Part shown: positions 7,395 through 15,640 of the stretch, one piece after another | Position numbering within the stretch: the first letter of the stretch is position 1 | Layout of the letters: each line of letters begins with the position of its first letter | Origin: DASUGM01 sp036274055 | GTDB lineage: Bacteria > Acidobacteriota > Vicinamibacteria > Vicinamibacterales > SCN-69-37 | Assembly: GCA_036274055.1 (NCBI GenBank) | Contig: DASUGM010000305.1 | Coordinates: forward strand, 1-26,451 | Direction of reading: 5' to 3' | Length of the DNA stretch: 26,451 bases | The notes under the pieces: generated by a model | Told to the model about the DNA's origin: nothing | Seen by the model: the letters and a program-made list of their open reading frames with translations, nothing else | The model's database searches: none | Position numbers and translations under genes: made by a program

Positions 7395-8228
7395 TCAGTC
7401 GACCGGTCGAAGCTGAATCATCCGCGGCGAGCTGGCCGCCGGCGGCATCGGCATCGCCGCCGCGACCTCGGTGAGCGGCTGCAGACGGCGATCGAGCAAG
7501 TGGCGCGTGCCGACGTTGCCGATCGCCTTGATCATCGAGTTCTTGATCTCCGGATGCTCGACTTCGAGTTCGGCGATCAGCCGCTTCATTCGCTGCCGTT
7601 TCAAACTCAGGTCGCCGCACGCCGGGCAGCAGCAGCCGATCACCGGCAGACCGACTTCCTGCGTGTACGCCCGGGCTTCGGCCTCGGTGACCAGCACGAG
7701 CGGCCGGATCACGACGTGCTCGCCGTTGTCCGAGACCAGCCGGGCCGGCATCGCCTTCAGCGTGCCCTGAAAAAACAAATTCAACAACAGCGTCTCGACG
7801 AAATCGTCGAGGTGGTGGCCGAGCGCGATCTTGGTCGCGCCGACCTCCTTCGCGAGCCGATAGAGAACGCCGCGGCGCAACCGCGCACACAGCGAGCACG
7901 GCGTATCGCCGTCGTCGAGGATGTCGTCCATGACGGCGCCAATCGTCGTGTGCTCGACGTGGACATCCCAACCGCGAGCGGCGCAGGCCCCGGTCACGAG
8001 ATCGTGCCGGAAGTTCGTGTAGCCGGAGTTGACGTTGACCGCGACGATCGAGAAATCAATCGGCGCGCGCTTGCGCAGGACGTCGAGAATCTCCATCAGC
8101 GCCCAGCTGTCCTTGCCCCCGGACAGCCCGACCATGACGCGATCGCCGTCCTCGATCAGTTGATGGTCGATGATCGCCTTGGTGACCTTCTTGGCGAGCC
8201 GGGTCTCGAGCGGCGTACGGTAACTCAC
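7395..8228 (-). CDS. ttcA: tRNA 2-thiocytidine synthetase-like PP-loop ATPase
   Basis: About 277 aa. TtcA uses ATP and an Fe-S cluster to thiolate C32 of certain tRNAs. The PP-loop is SGGKDS; a Cys pair lies in PCSLCARLRRG and a further Cys cluster in GCCCPACGDLSLKRQR, matching the TtcA cluster ligands. GHHLDDFVETLLLN is the second conserved block. GTG 8228 is chosen: it lies 4 bp after the stop of the upstream glycosyltransferase and aligns with the usual N-terminus. A TTG start at 8255 would add nine residues over that gene. It sits with dtd as a tRNA-maintenance pair inside a glycan gene run. Confidence 0.88.
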   Translation of the reverse strand: MSYRTPLETRLAKKVTKAIIDHQLIEDGDRVMVGLSGGKDSWALMEILDVLRKRAPIDFSIVAVNVNSGYTNFRHDLVTGACAARGWDVHVEHTTIGAVMDDILDDGDTPCSLCARLRRGVLYRLAKEVGATKIALGHHLDDFVETLLLNLFFQGTLKAMPARLVSDNGEHVVIRPLVLVTEAEARAYTQEVGLPVIGCCCPACGDLSLKRQRMKRLIAELEVEHPEIKNSMIKAIGNVGTRHLLDRRLQPLTEVAAAMPMPPAASSPRMIQLRPVD

Positions 8229-8232
8229 GCCC

Positions 8233-9270
8233 CTAGGGTACCAGACGGGCCGCAACCTTTGCCCAGCTCAGCGCCGCGACGTCAGCGCGTCCGCGTTCGC
8301 CCCAGCGCTGTGCCGCGACCGGGTCGTCCATGGCCTCGGCCATCGCGCCGGCCAGGGCCGCCGCGTCGGGGGCGACGATGCGGCCGTTGTCGCGATCGCG
8401 GACGAACTCGAGCGGGCCACCGGCGTCGCTGACGGTAATCACCGGCTTCGCGCTCGCGAACGCCTCGACGGTCACGAAGCCGTAATCCTCCATCTTCGGC
8501 ACGAAGACGACGGCGCGGCAACGTGCCAGCTGCTCGACCAGTCCGTCGTCAGTCAGCCGGCCGGTGAAGGTGATTCGATCGGCGACGTTGAGCTCGCGCG
8601 CCATGGCCTGCAGGCGCGGCAGCTCCTCCCCTTCGCCGCCAATGACCGCGCGCACGCGGCGCGCCGGCGGTTCGGCCAGCGCGCGCACGAGCAGATCGGC
8701 GCGCTTGAGCGGCGACAGCCGCGACGCGAAGAACACGAAGTCGCCGTAGCCGTCGCAGCGATACGCACGCGGCGGCGGCGGCGGATGCAGCGCCTCGCTC
8801 GGAAGATGATTCCATTTGGTCAGCCGATCGCTGACGACCTGCGAGATTGTGTAGAGCTTCTTGACGCGCTTCAGGAAGTACGTGTCCGCGGCGCGAATCA
8901 ACGACCGGCGCGTCGTTTCCTTGACCCGGCCCTGAGGAGAGAGCGTCGACGCGAATCGATCCCAGCCGTCGTAGTACTCGCGCATCGTGTGGACGAGCCA
9001 GCACACGTGGTTGCTGTGGCGGACGGCGTAGGCCGGAAACCGCAGGCTGATGACCTGGTCGACCTTTTGACCGGTGCCGGTCATCCCGACATCGGTGAGC
9101 CAATTGGCCAGGTACGCCGGCCCCTGCCGACCGAAGCGATTCGACGGTGTCGTGATGATCCCGACCGAGTGTCCCGCGTCGATCAGCGCCTGTTCGAGTG
9201 CGCGCGCCAGGACCAGGTGGCCCCCTTCGGTCAGCGGCGGCGCCGACGTGACTATCGCAACAACAGCCAA
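8233..9270 (-). CDS. GT4-family glycosyltransferase
   Basis: 345 aa, GT-B fold. The N-terminal domain starts VAIVTSAPPLTEGGHLVLARAL. The C-terminal GT1 domain has FFASRLSPLKRADLLVRAL, IGGEGEELPRLQ, FTGRLTDDGLVEQL and the retaining-enzyme E-x7-E pattern in EDYGFVTVEAF. Such enzymes transfer a nucleotide-sugar to a lipid- or polysaccharide-linked acceptor at the inner face of the membrane. Start is TTG 9270 with GAGGAG 4 nt upstream; no ATG or GTG lies nearby. The gene follows an octamer repeat gap and precedes ttcA. Acceptor and sugar are unknown. Confidence 0.87.
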   Translation of the reverse strand: MAVVAIVTSAPPLTEGGHLVLARALEQALIDAGHSVGIITTPSNRFGRQGPAYLANWLTDVGMTGTGQKVDQVISLRFPAYAVRHSNHVCWLVHTMREYYDGWDRFASTLSPQGRVKETTRRSLIRAADTYFLKRVKKLYTISQVVSDRLTKWNHLPSEALHPPPPPRAYRCDGYGDFVFFASRLSPLKRADLLVRALAEPPARRVRAVIGGEGEELPRLQAMARELNVADRITFTGRLTDDGLVEQLARCRAVVFVPKMEDYGFVTVEAFASAKPVITVSDAGGPLEFVRDRDNGRIVAPDAAALAGAMAEAMDDPVAAQRWGERGRADVAALSWAKVAARLVP

Positions 9271-9274
9271 GGAT

Positions 9275-9280
9275 CTCCTC
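9275..9280 (-). promoter_or_regulatory. Shine-Dalgarno deciding the TTG start at 9270
   Basis: GAGGAG on the minus strand, 4 nt before TTG 9270. It directly abuts the TGCG octamer array at 9281. Confidence 0.65.
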
Positions 9281-9346
9281 TGCGTCCGTGCGCCGGTGCG
9301 CCGATGCGCCCGTGCGTCCCGGCGTCCATGCGCCCTTCTGCGTCTC
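9281..9346. repeat. Degenerate TGCG octamer tandem array
   Basis: The 82-bp gap between the acyltransferase and the next glycosyltransferase is almost entirely an 8-bp tandem repeat. Units are TGCGTCCG, TGCGCCGG, TGCGCCGA, TGCGCCCG, TGCGTCCC, GGCGTCCA and TGCGCCCT; after a 2-nt slip comes TGCGTCTC. It resembles the heptamer units in the inverted repeat at 5881-6052. In the transcript it lies immediately upstream of the ribosome binding site of the glycosyltransferase. Confidence 0.85.
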
Positions 9347-9352
9347 CGCGCG

Positions 9353-10102
9353 TTAGAGCAGCCGCGCCGGCACGCCGACCGCGGTTGCGCCGGCGGGCAC
9401 GTCGGCGCGAACGACGGCGCCGGCGCCGATCACGCCGCGATCGCCGATGCTGACGCCGTCGAGAATCTTGGCGCCGGCGCCGATCCAGACCCCGGCGCCG
9501 ACGCGAATGCCGGCGGAGCGGCGCTCCTGTGCGATCACCGCCCGCGACGGATCGGGCGCGTCGTGATCGCCGCCAATCAAATAGGCGTAGGCGGCGACGA
9601 GCGTGTCCTTCCCGATCGTCACGCGACTGGCGGAAAACACCTCGCAGTTGAAGCCGATGTTGGCGCCGTCGCCGAGCTCGATGTCACCGTTCTTGCACGA
9701 CAGGATGGTGTTGCGGCCGACAAACACGCGGTGACCGATCCTGATGCCGGCGTTGGCGTCGCCCTTGGCGTCGAGCAGCACGTGGTCGTCGATGACGACG
9801 TTGTCGCCGATGTGAATCTTGTGCGGATGGCGCAGGACGACGTTCTGCCCGAAAATGACGTTCCTGCCGCAGCTGCCGAGCAGGAGCGGATACAGCGTCT
9901 TGCGCAGCGCCAGGCCGAGCGCGCCCGGGGTCGGCTGCGCAAACAGGACGACGAGCTCGTGCTTCAGCAGCGCGCCCCAGCCGGGCTTGCCGACGATCAG
10001 CGCGGAGTACTTGGCGCGGGCGCCGCCGCCCGCGCCGAACAACTGGTCTTGCGCGCGCGGGATGTCTCGCGTCGCTCGCGACTCAGATCCATCCGTGCTC
10101 AC
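9353..10102 (-). CDS. Left-handed beta-helix (hexapeptide) acyltransferase
   Basis: 249 aa. After an N-terminal segment of about 75 residues, from about residue 78 to the end the sequence is a hexapeptide repeat ([LIV]-G-x4) ladder: IGDNVVIDD, IGHRVFVGRN, IGDRGVIGAGAVV, ending in VGVPARLL. This is the O-acetyltransferase fold of the WbbJ/WcaF kind, which acetylates sugars from acetyl-CoA. An insert GGDHDAPDPSR probably holds the catalytic histidine. GTG 10102 overlaps the end of the epimerase gene by 20 bp. It probably decorates the glycan made by neighbouring genes; the acyl donor and acceptor are inferred only. Confidence 0.85.
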   Translation of the reverse strand: MSTDGSESRATRDIPRAQDQLFGAGGGARAKYSALIVGKPGWGALLKHELVVLFAQPTPGALGLALRKTLYPLLLGSCGRNVIFGQNVVLRHPHKIHIGDNVVIDDHVLLDAKGDANAGIRIGHRVFVGRNTILSCKNGDIELGDGANIGFNCEVFSASRVTIGKDTLVAAYAYLIGGDHDAPDPSRAVIAQERRSAGIRVGAGVWIGAGAKILDGVSIGDRGVIGAGAVVRADVPAGATAVGVPARLL

Positions 10103-11063
10103 GGTACCACCCCAGCGTACGGCTGACGCCGTCGCGAATGCCGACGCGCGGCGCGAATCCCAACTCGGCCCGCGCGCGGCTGATGTCGAAGGCGCGGCTC
10201 TTGCGGAAGAAGTCTACACGGCGGCGGTAGATCGGCGGTGAAATCCCGAGCGGCGTGCAAATCGCCTCGCAGGCCGCCCCGGCCAGCCACGCCGGCCACA
10301 CCGGCAATCGGAGCCGCGGGCCGCTGACGCCGGCGACGCTCGCCGTGATCGCCACCAGTTCCGCCAGCGTCGTCACTTCCCCGCCGCCGAGGATGTAGGT
10401 GCGATTGGCGGCCGCGGCAACGGTGCCGCAAAGGCGGAAGCCGTCGCACAAATCGTCGACGTAGGTGAGGTGGTAGAAGTTGCGGCCGCTGCCGAGCATC
10501 ACGAATCGGCCGCGCGCGATTTCGCCGAACAACTTGAACAGCCGGCGGTCGCCCGGCCCATAGATGCCGGTCGGCCGCGCGATCACCAGCTCGACGCCGG
10601 TGCGGGCCGCGGCGGTCCGGCCGAGCGTTTCGCCTTCGACTTTGGTTTCCTGATAGACGTCGCCCGGGCGCAGCGGCGCGTCTTCGTTCGCCGGCGGGCG
10701 CTCGATGTCGCCGTGGACGCCGACCGTGCTGCAGTGGACGACGCGGCGGACGCCGGTCTCGGCCGCAAGCTCGACGATGGTTGCGACCGCTTCGGCGTTT
10801 ACGGCACGATACGCGGCCGCCGGCAGTCCGGCTTCGCGATACAACGCCGCGATGTTGTAGACGACGTCGATGCCACGCATCGCCTCGCGCAACTGGTCGC
10901 GACTGGTGATGTCGCCGATCACGACCTCGAGGCCCGCGGTCGCGAGCGGGCCCGCCTTCCCGCGATCGCGCACCAGCGCGCGCACGCGATCGCCCTGCGC
11001 CGCCAGCCGCGCCGCGAGATGGCCACCCGTGAAACCGGTCGCGCCGGTGACCAGCGCGGTCAC
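10083..11063 (-). CDS. NAD(P)-dependent nucleotide-sugar epimerase/dehydratase (extended SDR)
   Basis: 326 aa. A Rossmann motif opens the protein (VTGATGFTGGHLA, GxxGxxG), with GDITSRDQL and a VVHCSTVGVHG strand carrying the catalytic Ser/Thr. The active-site YxxxK is YQETK. The C-terminus (FDISRARAELGFAPRVGIRDGVSRTLGWYREHGWI) is typical of extended SDR epimerases. Members include UDP-sugar epimerases and the hopanoid-associated HpnA type; a 3-beta-HSD-like reductase is also possible. The GTG start overlaps the methyltransferase stop (GTGA). Context favours a sugar substrate. Confidence 0.85.
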   Translation of the reverse strand: MTALVTGATGFTGGHLAARLAAQGDRVRALVRDRGKAGPLATAGLEVVIGDITSRDQLREAMRGIDVVYNIAALYREAGLPAAAYRAVNAEAVATIVELAAETGVRRVVHCSTVGVHGDIERPPANEDAPLRPGDVYQETKVEGETLGRTAAARTGVELVIARPTGIYGPGDRRLFKLFGEIARGRFVMLGSGRNFYHLTYVDDLCDGFRLCGTVAAAANRTYILGGGEVTTLAELVAITASVAGVSGPRLRLPVWPAWLAGAACEAICTPLGISPPIYRRRVDFFRKSRAFDISRARAELGFAPRVGIRDGVSRTLGWYREHGWI

Positions 11064-11788
11064 CGTTCGGCCACCACCGTCACCGGCGACCCGAACGCGC
11101 GCAGCAGGCCGATCGACGCCAGCGCGCCCTCGACACCGCGAGTCACGCCGAGGCTGCCGACCTTCTTGTGTAGCGCGATCGGCAGGACGAACTGCCGTTT
11201 GACGTCGACGACTCGAAAGCCGTGTTCGGCAAAGGCGGCGCGAACCTCAGCCAGACTCATCACCCGATAGGCTTCAGTCTTGCCGCCGATCGCAGACCGT
11301 ATCCGCCGGGCCGCTGATTCAATCGCGGCGAGGCTGGCTGCTGATGGGAAGTCGACGACGACGCGCGCGCGCGAGACGCGGCACAGTTCGGCGACTGCGC
11401 GCCGCCAGTCGATGACGTGCATCAGCAGCCGGAGGCAGACCGCGGCATCGACGCTGCGGGTCGCAATCGGCAGCGCCTGGGCGTCGGCGCGGCCGAACTG
11501 CACCGCGAGGCCGTGTTCGCGCGCCCGCGCGGCCGCGACGCCGAGCATCTCTGCGGAATAGTCGAGCCCGACGACGCGCGCGCCTTGCGCGGCCAGCCCA
11601 AGCGCCGCGCGGCCGGTGCCGGTCCCGACGTCGAGGATGATCCGGCCGCCGACCGGCGCCAGCGCCGCGCTGAGAATCGTCTCCTGCTGCTCGAGCAGGT
11701 AGCGGCCGATCGGCCCGCCAAAGCGCAGCGCGTCGAAGCCCTCCGCGACGTCGCGGTCGGCGTAGTGCGCGTAGCTGTAGTGCGTCAC
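11060..11788 (-). CDS. Class I SAM-dependent methyltransferase
   Basis: 242 aa. Motif I is ILDVGTGTGRAALGLA (about 51-66), followed by VVGLDYSAEML, DAQALPIATRSVDAAVCL and a C-terminal hydrophobic segment. This is the Methyltransf_11/25 fold. The start is a GTG that overlaps the stop of the upstream glycosyltransferase (GTGA), and its own stop overlaps the next start the same way. Strict coupling to glycan genes suggests a sugar or lipid-linked acceptor; the acceptor is unknown. Confidence 0.87.
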   Translation of the reverse strand: MTHYSYAHYADRDVAEGFDALRFGGPIGRYLLEQQETILSAALAPVGGRIILDVGTGTGRAALGLAAQGARVVGLDYSAEMLGVAAARAREHGLAVQFGRADAQALPIATRSVDAAVCLRLLMHVIDWRRAVAELCRVSRARVVVDFPSAASLAAIESAARRIRSAIGGKTEAYRVMSLAEVRAAFAEHGFRVVDVKRQFVLPIALHKKVGSLGVTRGVEGALASIGLLRAFGSPVTVVAER

Positions 11789-12984
11789 GCGACGCCCCGG
11801 GTCACCGTGACTGGCGCACCGCCAAACAACAGGTCGACCGCCTGTGAGGTCTTGGCAATGAACGCGGCGTCGCTGTATTTCGTCTCGGCCAGCTGGCGGG
11901 CGTGGGCGCCAATCGCCGACGCGCGCGCCGGATCGTTCAGCGCGGCCAGAATCGTCGCGGCGAAGCCGTCCGCGGTCGGCTCGGCGAGAAACGCGGTGTC
12001 CTCGGCCAGCACCTGGGTGTGCGTCCGCAGGTTGGTTGCGACGATCGGCCGTCCCGATCGCAGGTACTGATAAATCTTGAGCGGCGTGTTGGTGCCGGTC
12101 GATCTCGGCGACACCAGCACCGTCGCGGCGTCGAGATAGGCGGGAATCTCTTCGGCCGGACGCTGCCCGGTCAGCACGACGGCATCGCTGAGCCCGAGGC
12201 CCGCGATCTCCTTGCGCGCCGACTCGACCTGGGCGGGCTCGCCGCCGACGAGCACGAGCTTCGTCTCGGGCCGCGCCTTGACGACGCGCTGCATCGCGGC
12301 ATACAGGAGGTCGAGCCCCTGATAGTGCTCGAACGTTCCGGTGTAGAGCACGACCGGCGTCTCGGGCGACAACTTCAGCGCCGTACGAATGGCCGCGCCA
12401 GTGCCCGCGGTCGGCGCGTTACCCGAGCCGGGCGCGTTCTCGATCAATACCGAGGGCACCGCCGGATCGATGTCGCGCACGGTGAGCTTCAGGTCTTCGC
12501 AGATGACGATTACCACGCGCGAGCGTTTGATCATCACCCGCTCGATCCAACCGAGGATGCCCTTCAGGCCCGGCAGGCTCGAGTAGCCGAAGTTGGCGAC
12601 TTGCTGCGGCAGGCTCGAATGCATGTCGTAGAGATGAGGTACCCGCAGCAGTGCCGCGAGAATCACGCCGATCGCGCCGCCTTCCTCGTGCGAATGCACG
12701 GCGTCGTATTTCGTCGTCATCGCCCGGCGCAGCGCGGTGACGGCCAACGACAGATCGAGCGGCGCCTTGGCCAACGACGGGCCAATCTTGACGTGGCGGA
12801 TGAACGGCGGCCGCAGGCAGCGAAAAATCCGCAGGCCGGGCAACTGCACGTCACGTCCGAACGGATACGTGACGAGATCCACCGTGTGCCCCAGCGACGT
12901 CAGGGCGCGGATGCGGTGAAATTCGGAGAAGGGCGTGCCCCGGGGCTCGAAGAACGGCTCCGGCGCGATCATCAGGATGTGCAT
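11785..12984 (-). CDS. GT4-family glycosyltransferase
   Basis: 399 aa. The GT-B N-domain starts MHILMIAPEPFFEPRGTPFS, with the acceptor-side GTPFSEFHR motif and YDAVHSHEEGG. The C-domain has VVLYTGTFEHYQGLDLLYAAM, VLVGGEPAQVESARKEI and NTPLKIYQYLRSGRPIVAT, the form of the donor-site loop used by one GT4 subgroup instead of classical E-x7-E. It is the first gene of the run 12984-6057 and is divergent from the flippase-like gene. Probably transfers a sugar to an undecaprenyl- or lipid-linked acceptor on the cytoplasmic face. Confidence 0.88.
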   Translation of the reverse strand: MHILMIAPEPFFEPRGTPFSEFHRIRALTSLGHTVDLVTYPFGRDVQLPGLRIFRCLRPPFIRHVKIGPSLAKAPLDLSLAVTALRRAMTTKYDAVHSHEEGGAIGVILAALLRVPHLYDMHSSLPQQVANFGYSSLPGLKGILGWIERVMIKRSRVVIVICEDLKLTVRDIDPAVPSVLIENAPGSGNAPTAGTGAAIRTALKLSPETPVVLYTGTFEHYQGLDLLYAAMQRVVKARPETKLVLVGGEPAQVESARKEIAGLGLSDAVVLTGQRPAEEIPAYLDAATVLVSPRSTGTNTPLKIYQYLRSGRPIVATNLRTHTQVLAEDTAFLAEPTADGFAATILAALNDPARASAIGAHARQLAETKYSDAAFIAKTSQAVDLLFGGAPVTVTRGVA

Positions 12985-13025
12985 GCGCGGCGGCCCGATC
13001 GCGCGGGCAGAGTCACGAGAGCTAA

Positions 13026-13034
13026 TGCTACACT
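13026..13034 (+). promoter_or_regulatory. Extended -10 promoter candidate for the flippase-like gene
   Basis: TGCTACACT (TG-n-TACACT) lies 37 nt before ATG 13072. There is no good -35, as is usual for extended -10 promoters. The same TGCTACA core recurs at 20167. Confidence 0.4.
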
Positions 13035-13071
13035 ACGCCGCTCGATCTCACCGGCGCCGCCGGCCCTGCGC

Positions 13072-14076
13072 ATGACCGAACTCGATCCGGCGACGCCCGC
13101 ACATCCGGTACGCACGGCCCTGATCTGGGTCGTGAAGATTCTCGTCAGCGCCGGCCTCCTCTACTTCCTGCTCCGGCAAGTGGACATGGAACGGCTGTGG
13201 CAGACGGCGCGCGCCGCCTCGCTGCCCTGGCTGTGCCTCGCGCTGCTGCTCTACTTCGCGATGACCTTGCTCAGCGCGTGGCGCTGGGGCCTGCTGCTGG
13301 CCGCGCAGGGCGTGCACCTGTCCTTCAAGACGCTCGAGGCGTCGTTCCTGCTGGCCACGTTCTTCAACAACTTTCTGCCGTCGAACATCGGTGGCGATGT
13401 GATCCGCATCCGCGACACCGCCAGGCCGGCGGGCTCGAAAACCCTGGCGACCACGGTAGTCCTCCTCGATCGCGGCCTCGGCCTGCTCGGGCTGATCTTC
13501 GTCGCCGCGATCGGCGCGACGCTGGCGGCGCGACGGAGCGACACGCTCGGCCCATTCGGTCCAGGTGTGTTGTGGGCGGGCTTCGCGGCCGGCGTCGCCG
13601 CGACCGCGCCGCCGTTGCTGATGCCGCAGGGGATCGGCAGGTTGCTGCGGCCGCTGCGGGCGCTGCACGCCGAGTGGGTCGATGCGCGGCTCGAGCGTTT
13701 GACCTCCGTGCTCGCCCGCTTCCGCGCCGCGCCGAAAGCCCTCGCCGGCTGCTTCGCCGGCGCCGTTCTCGTCCAGGGGACGATCGTGCTCTTCTACGCC
13801 GCGATTGCCCGCGGCCTGCACATCCCGATTCCGCTGATGCACCTGGCGATTCTGATCCCGCTGTCGTTCATCGTGCAGATGCTGCCGGTGTCGGTCGGCG
13901 GCTTCGGCGTGCGCGAGAGCACCTTCAGTTTCTATTTCGCGAAGATCGGCCTGCCGATTGAATCCGCGCTCGCCCTCTCGTTCATCGGCGCGTTCCTGAT
14001 TCTGCTCTTCTCGCTCACGGGCGGCCTGGTGGCCATCCGACGATCTCGTACAACCACACGTCCTGCGCCGCGGTAA
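13072..14076 (+). CDS. Lysylphosphatidylglycerol synthase TM-region / AglD-like flippase-like membrane protein
   Basis: 334 aa from ATG 13072; a much longer upstream reading lies over the divergent gene and was rejected. About eight membrane segments are visible, e.g. LIWVVKILVSAGLLYFLL and LCLALLLYFAMTLL. The family signature is present: FFNNFLPSNIGGDVIR near residue 100 and MLPVSVGGFGVRES near the end. The PF03706 family includes the MprF flippase domain and AglD-type glycosylation proteins. It probably moves or modifies a lipid-linked sugar; the substrate is unknown. Its last 62 bp overlap the 3' end of the opposite-strand gene. Confidence 0.87.
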   Translation: MTELDPATPAHPVRTALIWVVKILVSAGLLYFLLRQVDMERLWQTARAASLPWLCLALLLYFAMTLLSAWRWGLLLAAQGVHLSFKTLEASFLLATFFNNFLPSNIGGDVIRIRDTARPAGSKTLATTVVLLDRGLGLLGLIFVAAIGATLAARRSDTLGPFGPGVLWAGFAAGVAATAPPLLMPQGIGRLLRPLRALHAEWVDARLERLTSVLARFRAAPKALAGCFAGAVLVQGTIVLFYAAIARGLHIPIPLMHLAILIPLSFIVQMLPVSVGGFGVRESTFSFYFAKIGLPIESALALSFIGAFLILLFSLTGGLVAIRRSRTTTRPAPR

Positions 14077-15640
14077 TCCGACGCAGGTACGGCGCGTACG
14101 GCACCAGCCGCGCCTCGATCTTGTGCCGCGCCTCGGGGTCGTAGGCGTCCATGTGCCAAATCACATATCGGACGCCCAGCCGGCGCATCGTCGTGAAGGT
14201 GTCGGTGTCGGGAAAGTCATTGATCGTCGATGCGAGTTCCGGAAAATCCGGCGGCGTCACGTCGCTGTAGCCGTTGACCAGCGGCTGCCAGTGTGACGTC
14301 GACTCGTACATGTAGGCGGTGTGATTCAGAAAGTCCTTCGGCCTGTACATGAAGAGGAACTCGACCACGGGTCCTCGGGGCATTTGTGCGAGCAGCCGAT
14401 GCGCTGCCGTCACCGGGCCGGCCTGGACGAGCGGCCACGGCAGCGTCGCCAACTCGAACGCCAACACTGGCAGCAGGAGCAGACTCGCGGTGCGCCGGCG
14501 CTGGCTGAGGAACCTGACGCCAAACCCCGCGAGCACGGCAAGACCAAGTCCCACGACGACGCCCCACCGGACCGGCGCGCGCAGCAGGCCCGCCGTTGGC
14601 ACGACCTTCAGCACCGCCGCCCATAAGCCGGCGTCCGGCCCGAACGACGCCCAGAACGCGAGCCCGGTCACCGCGACGTAGGTCAGGACCAGACGTCGCT
14701 CGCGCAGATTCTCCCCGCGAAACGACGAGACGACGCCGAGCACGGCGAGGGCAATGAGCACAAAGCCCGGGAACGTCGATTCAATCGCACCGGGCAACCG
14801 GATCCATTCTTCGTGCACAAAGGCCGGCGAACTGAGATACGACGCGGGGGTCGCTGACCAGGCGCGGATTTCGTCCATCGACCAGGGCGGCGCGGCGACC
14901 GCGGCGCGCGCGCGTTGATAGGGCACAAAAATGGGTGCCACGATCGCGACCGTCACCAGCGCGGCGCCCGCCAGCGCCAGCCAGTAGGCGCGATCGCGTC
15001 GGGCGAGCAGCAGCGCGACGAGACCGAGCGTCAGGCCCGCGAAAATCCCGTAGTACGCACACGCGAGCCCCGCGATCGCCAGCGCCAGGCCGAGGCCGGC
15101 GGCCGAAACCACGCTCATTCGATCGCGCAGCGCATGGAACGCCACCAGCACGAGCGGCATGCCGAATGTCATCAGCAGTTGGATGTGGGCGGTGTGCGCT
15201 TGAACGAACGGCAGGAACGTAAAACCCGTTGCCGAGACCAGTCCGGCGATCGCGGACCCGGTCAGGCGCCGCACCAGCGCCCAGGTCGCGAGAAACGACG
15301 CGAGCAGGCCCACCAGGATCGCCGTGTTGGTTGCGCCGAGCGCGCTTCCCGTCACCAGGTAGGCCGGCAGCCCCAGCAGGCCGGCGACCAGGTTCAGCTC
15401 TGAATACGCGAGCGTGCCGGTGTGCGGATAAAAGATATTGGCGTCGAGCAGCGTGTCCGAGGTGGTCAGCGCATGGCCGATCCAGCCGACGTTCCAGATG
15501 CTGAACCGGCCGTCCGCGGTATCGAGCCGGCCGTAGGTCAGCAATCCCGGCGCGGTCGGCCAGGTCATCAGGCAGACGAGCACCGCACCGACGCCAGCGG
15601 CGATCAGCCATTCGCGCGCGCGCGATTGATTCAGGATCAC
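14015..15640 (-). CDS. Polytopic membrane protein, GT-C glycosyltransferase-like
   Basis: 541 aa, GTG start overlapping the previous stop (GTGA). At least ten hydrophobic segments. An acidic first periplasmic loop (RLDTADGRFSIWNVGW) and DANIFYPHTGTLAYSELN match a group of GT-C-fold proteins common in Acidobacteria-type genomes, which use polyprenyl-phosphate sugars outside the membrane. A soluble C-terminal part (about 420-541) contains LFMYRPKDFLNHTAYMYEST and ends LYEIVGWPPGRP. No characterised homologue is recognised by eye. It is the last gene of the 18676-14015 operon and overlaps the opposite flippase-like gene by 62 bp. Confidence 0.7.
   Translation of the reverse strand: MILNQSRAREWLIAAGVGAVLVCLMTWPTAPGLLTYGRLDTADGRFSIWNVGWIGHALTTSDTLLDANIFYPHTGTLAYSELNLVAGLLGLPAYLVTGSALGATNTAILVGLLASFLATWALVRRLTGSAIAGLVSATGFTFLPFVQAHTAHIQLLMTFGMPLVLVAFHALRDRMSVVSAAGLGLALAIAGLACAYYGIFAGLTLGLVALLLARRDRAYWLALAGAALVTVAIVAPIFVPYQRARAAVAAPPWSMDEIRAWSATPASYLSSPAFVHEEWIRLPGAIESTFPGFVLIALAVLGVVSSFRGENLRERRLVLTYVAVTGLAFWASFGPDAGLWAAVLKVVPTAGLLRAPVRWGVVVGLGLAVLAGFGVRFLSQRRRTASLLLLPVLAFELATLPWPLVQAGPVTAAHRLLAQMPRGPVVEFLFMYRPKDFLNHTAYMYESTSHWQPLVNGYSDVTPPDFPELASTINDFPDTDTFTTMRRLGVRYVIWHMDAYDPEARHKIEARLVPYAPYLRRITAAQDVWLYEIVGWPPGRP

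Noticed and set aside
9281..9346. CRISPR-like array
   Set aside because: Units are 8 bp, contiguous and degenerate, with no unique spacers and no cas gene nearby.
11902..13071. 390-codon upstream extension of the 13072 flippase-like gene
   Set aside because: It lies antisense to a well-supported GT4 gene and has no motif; membrane segments begin only after 13072.
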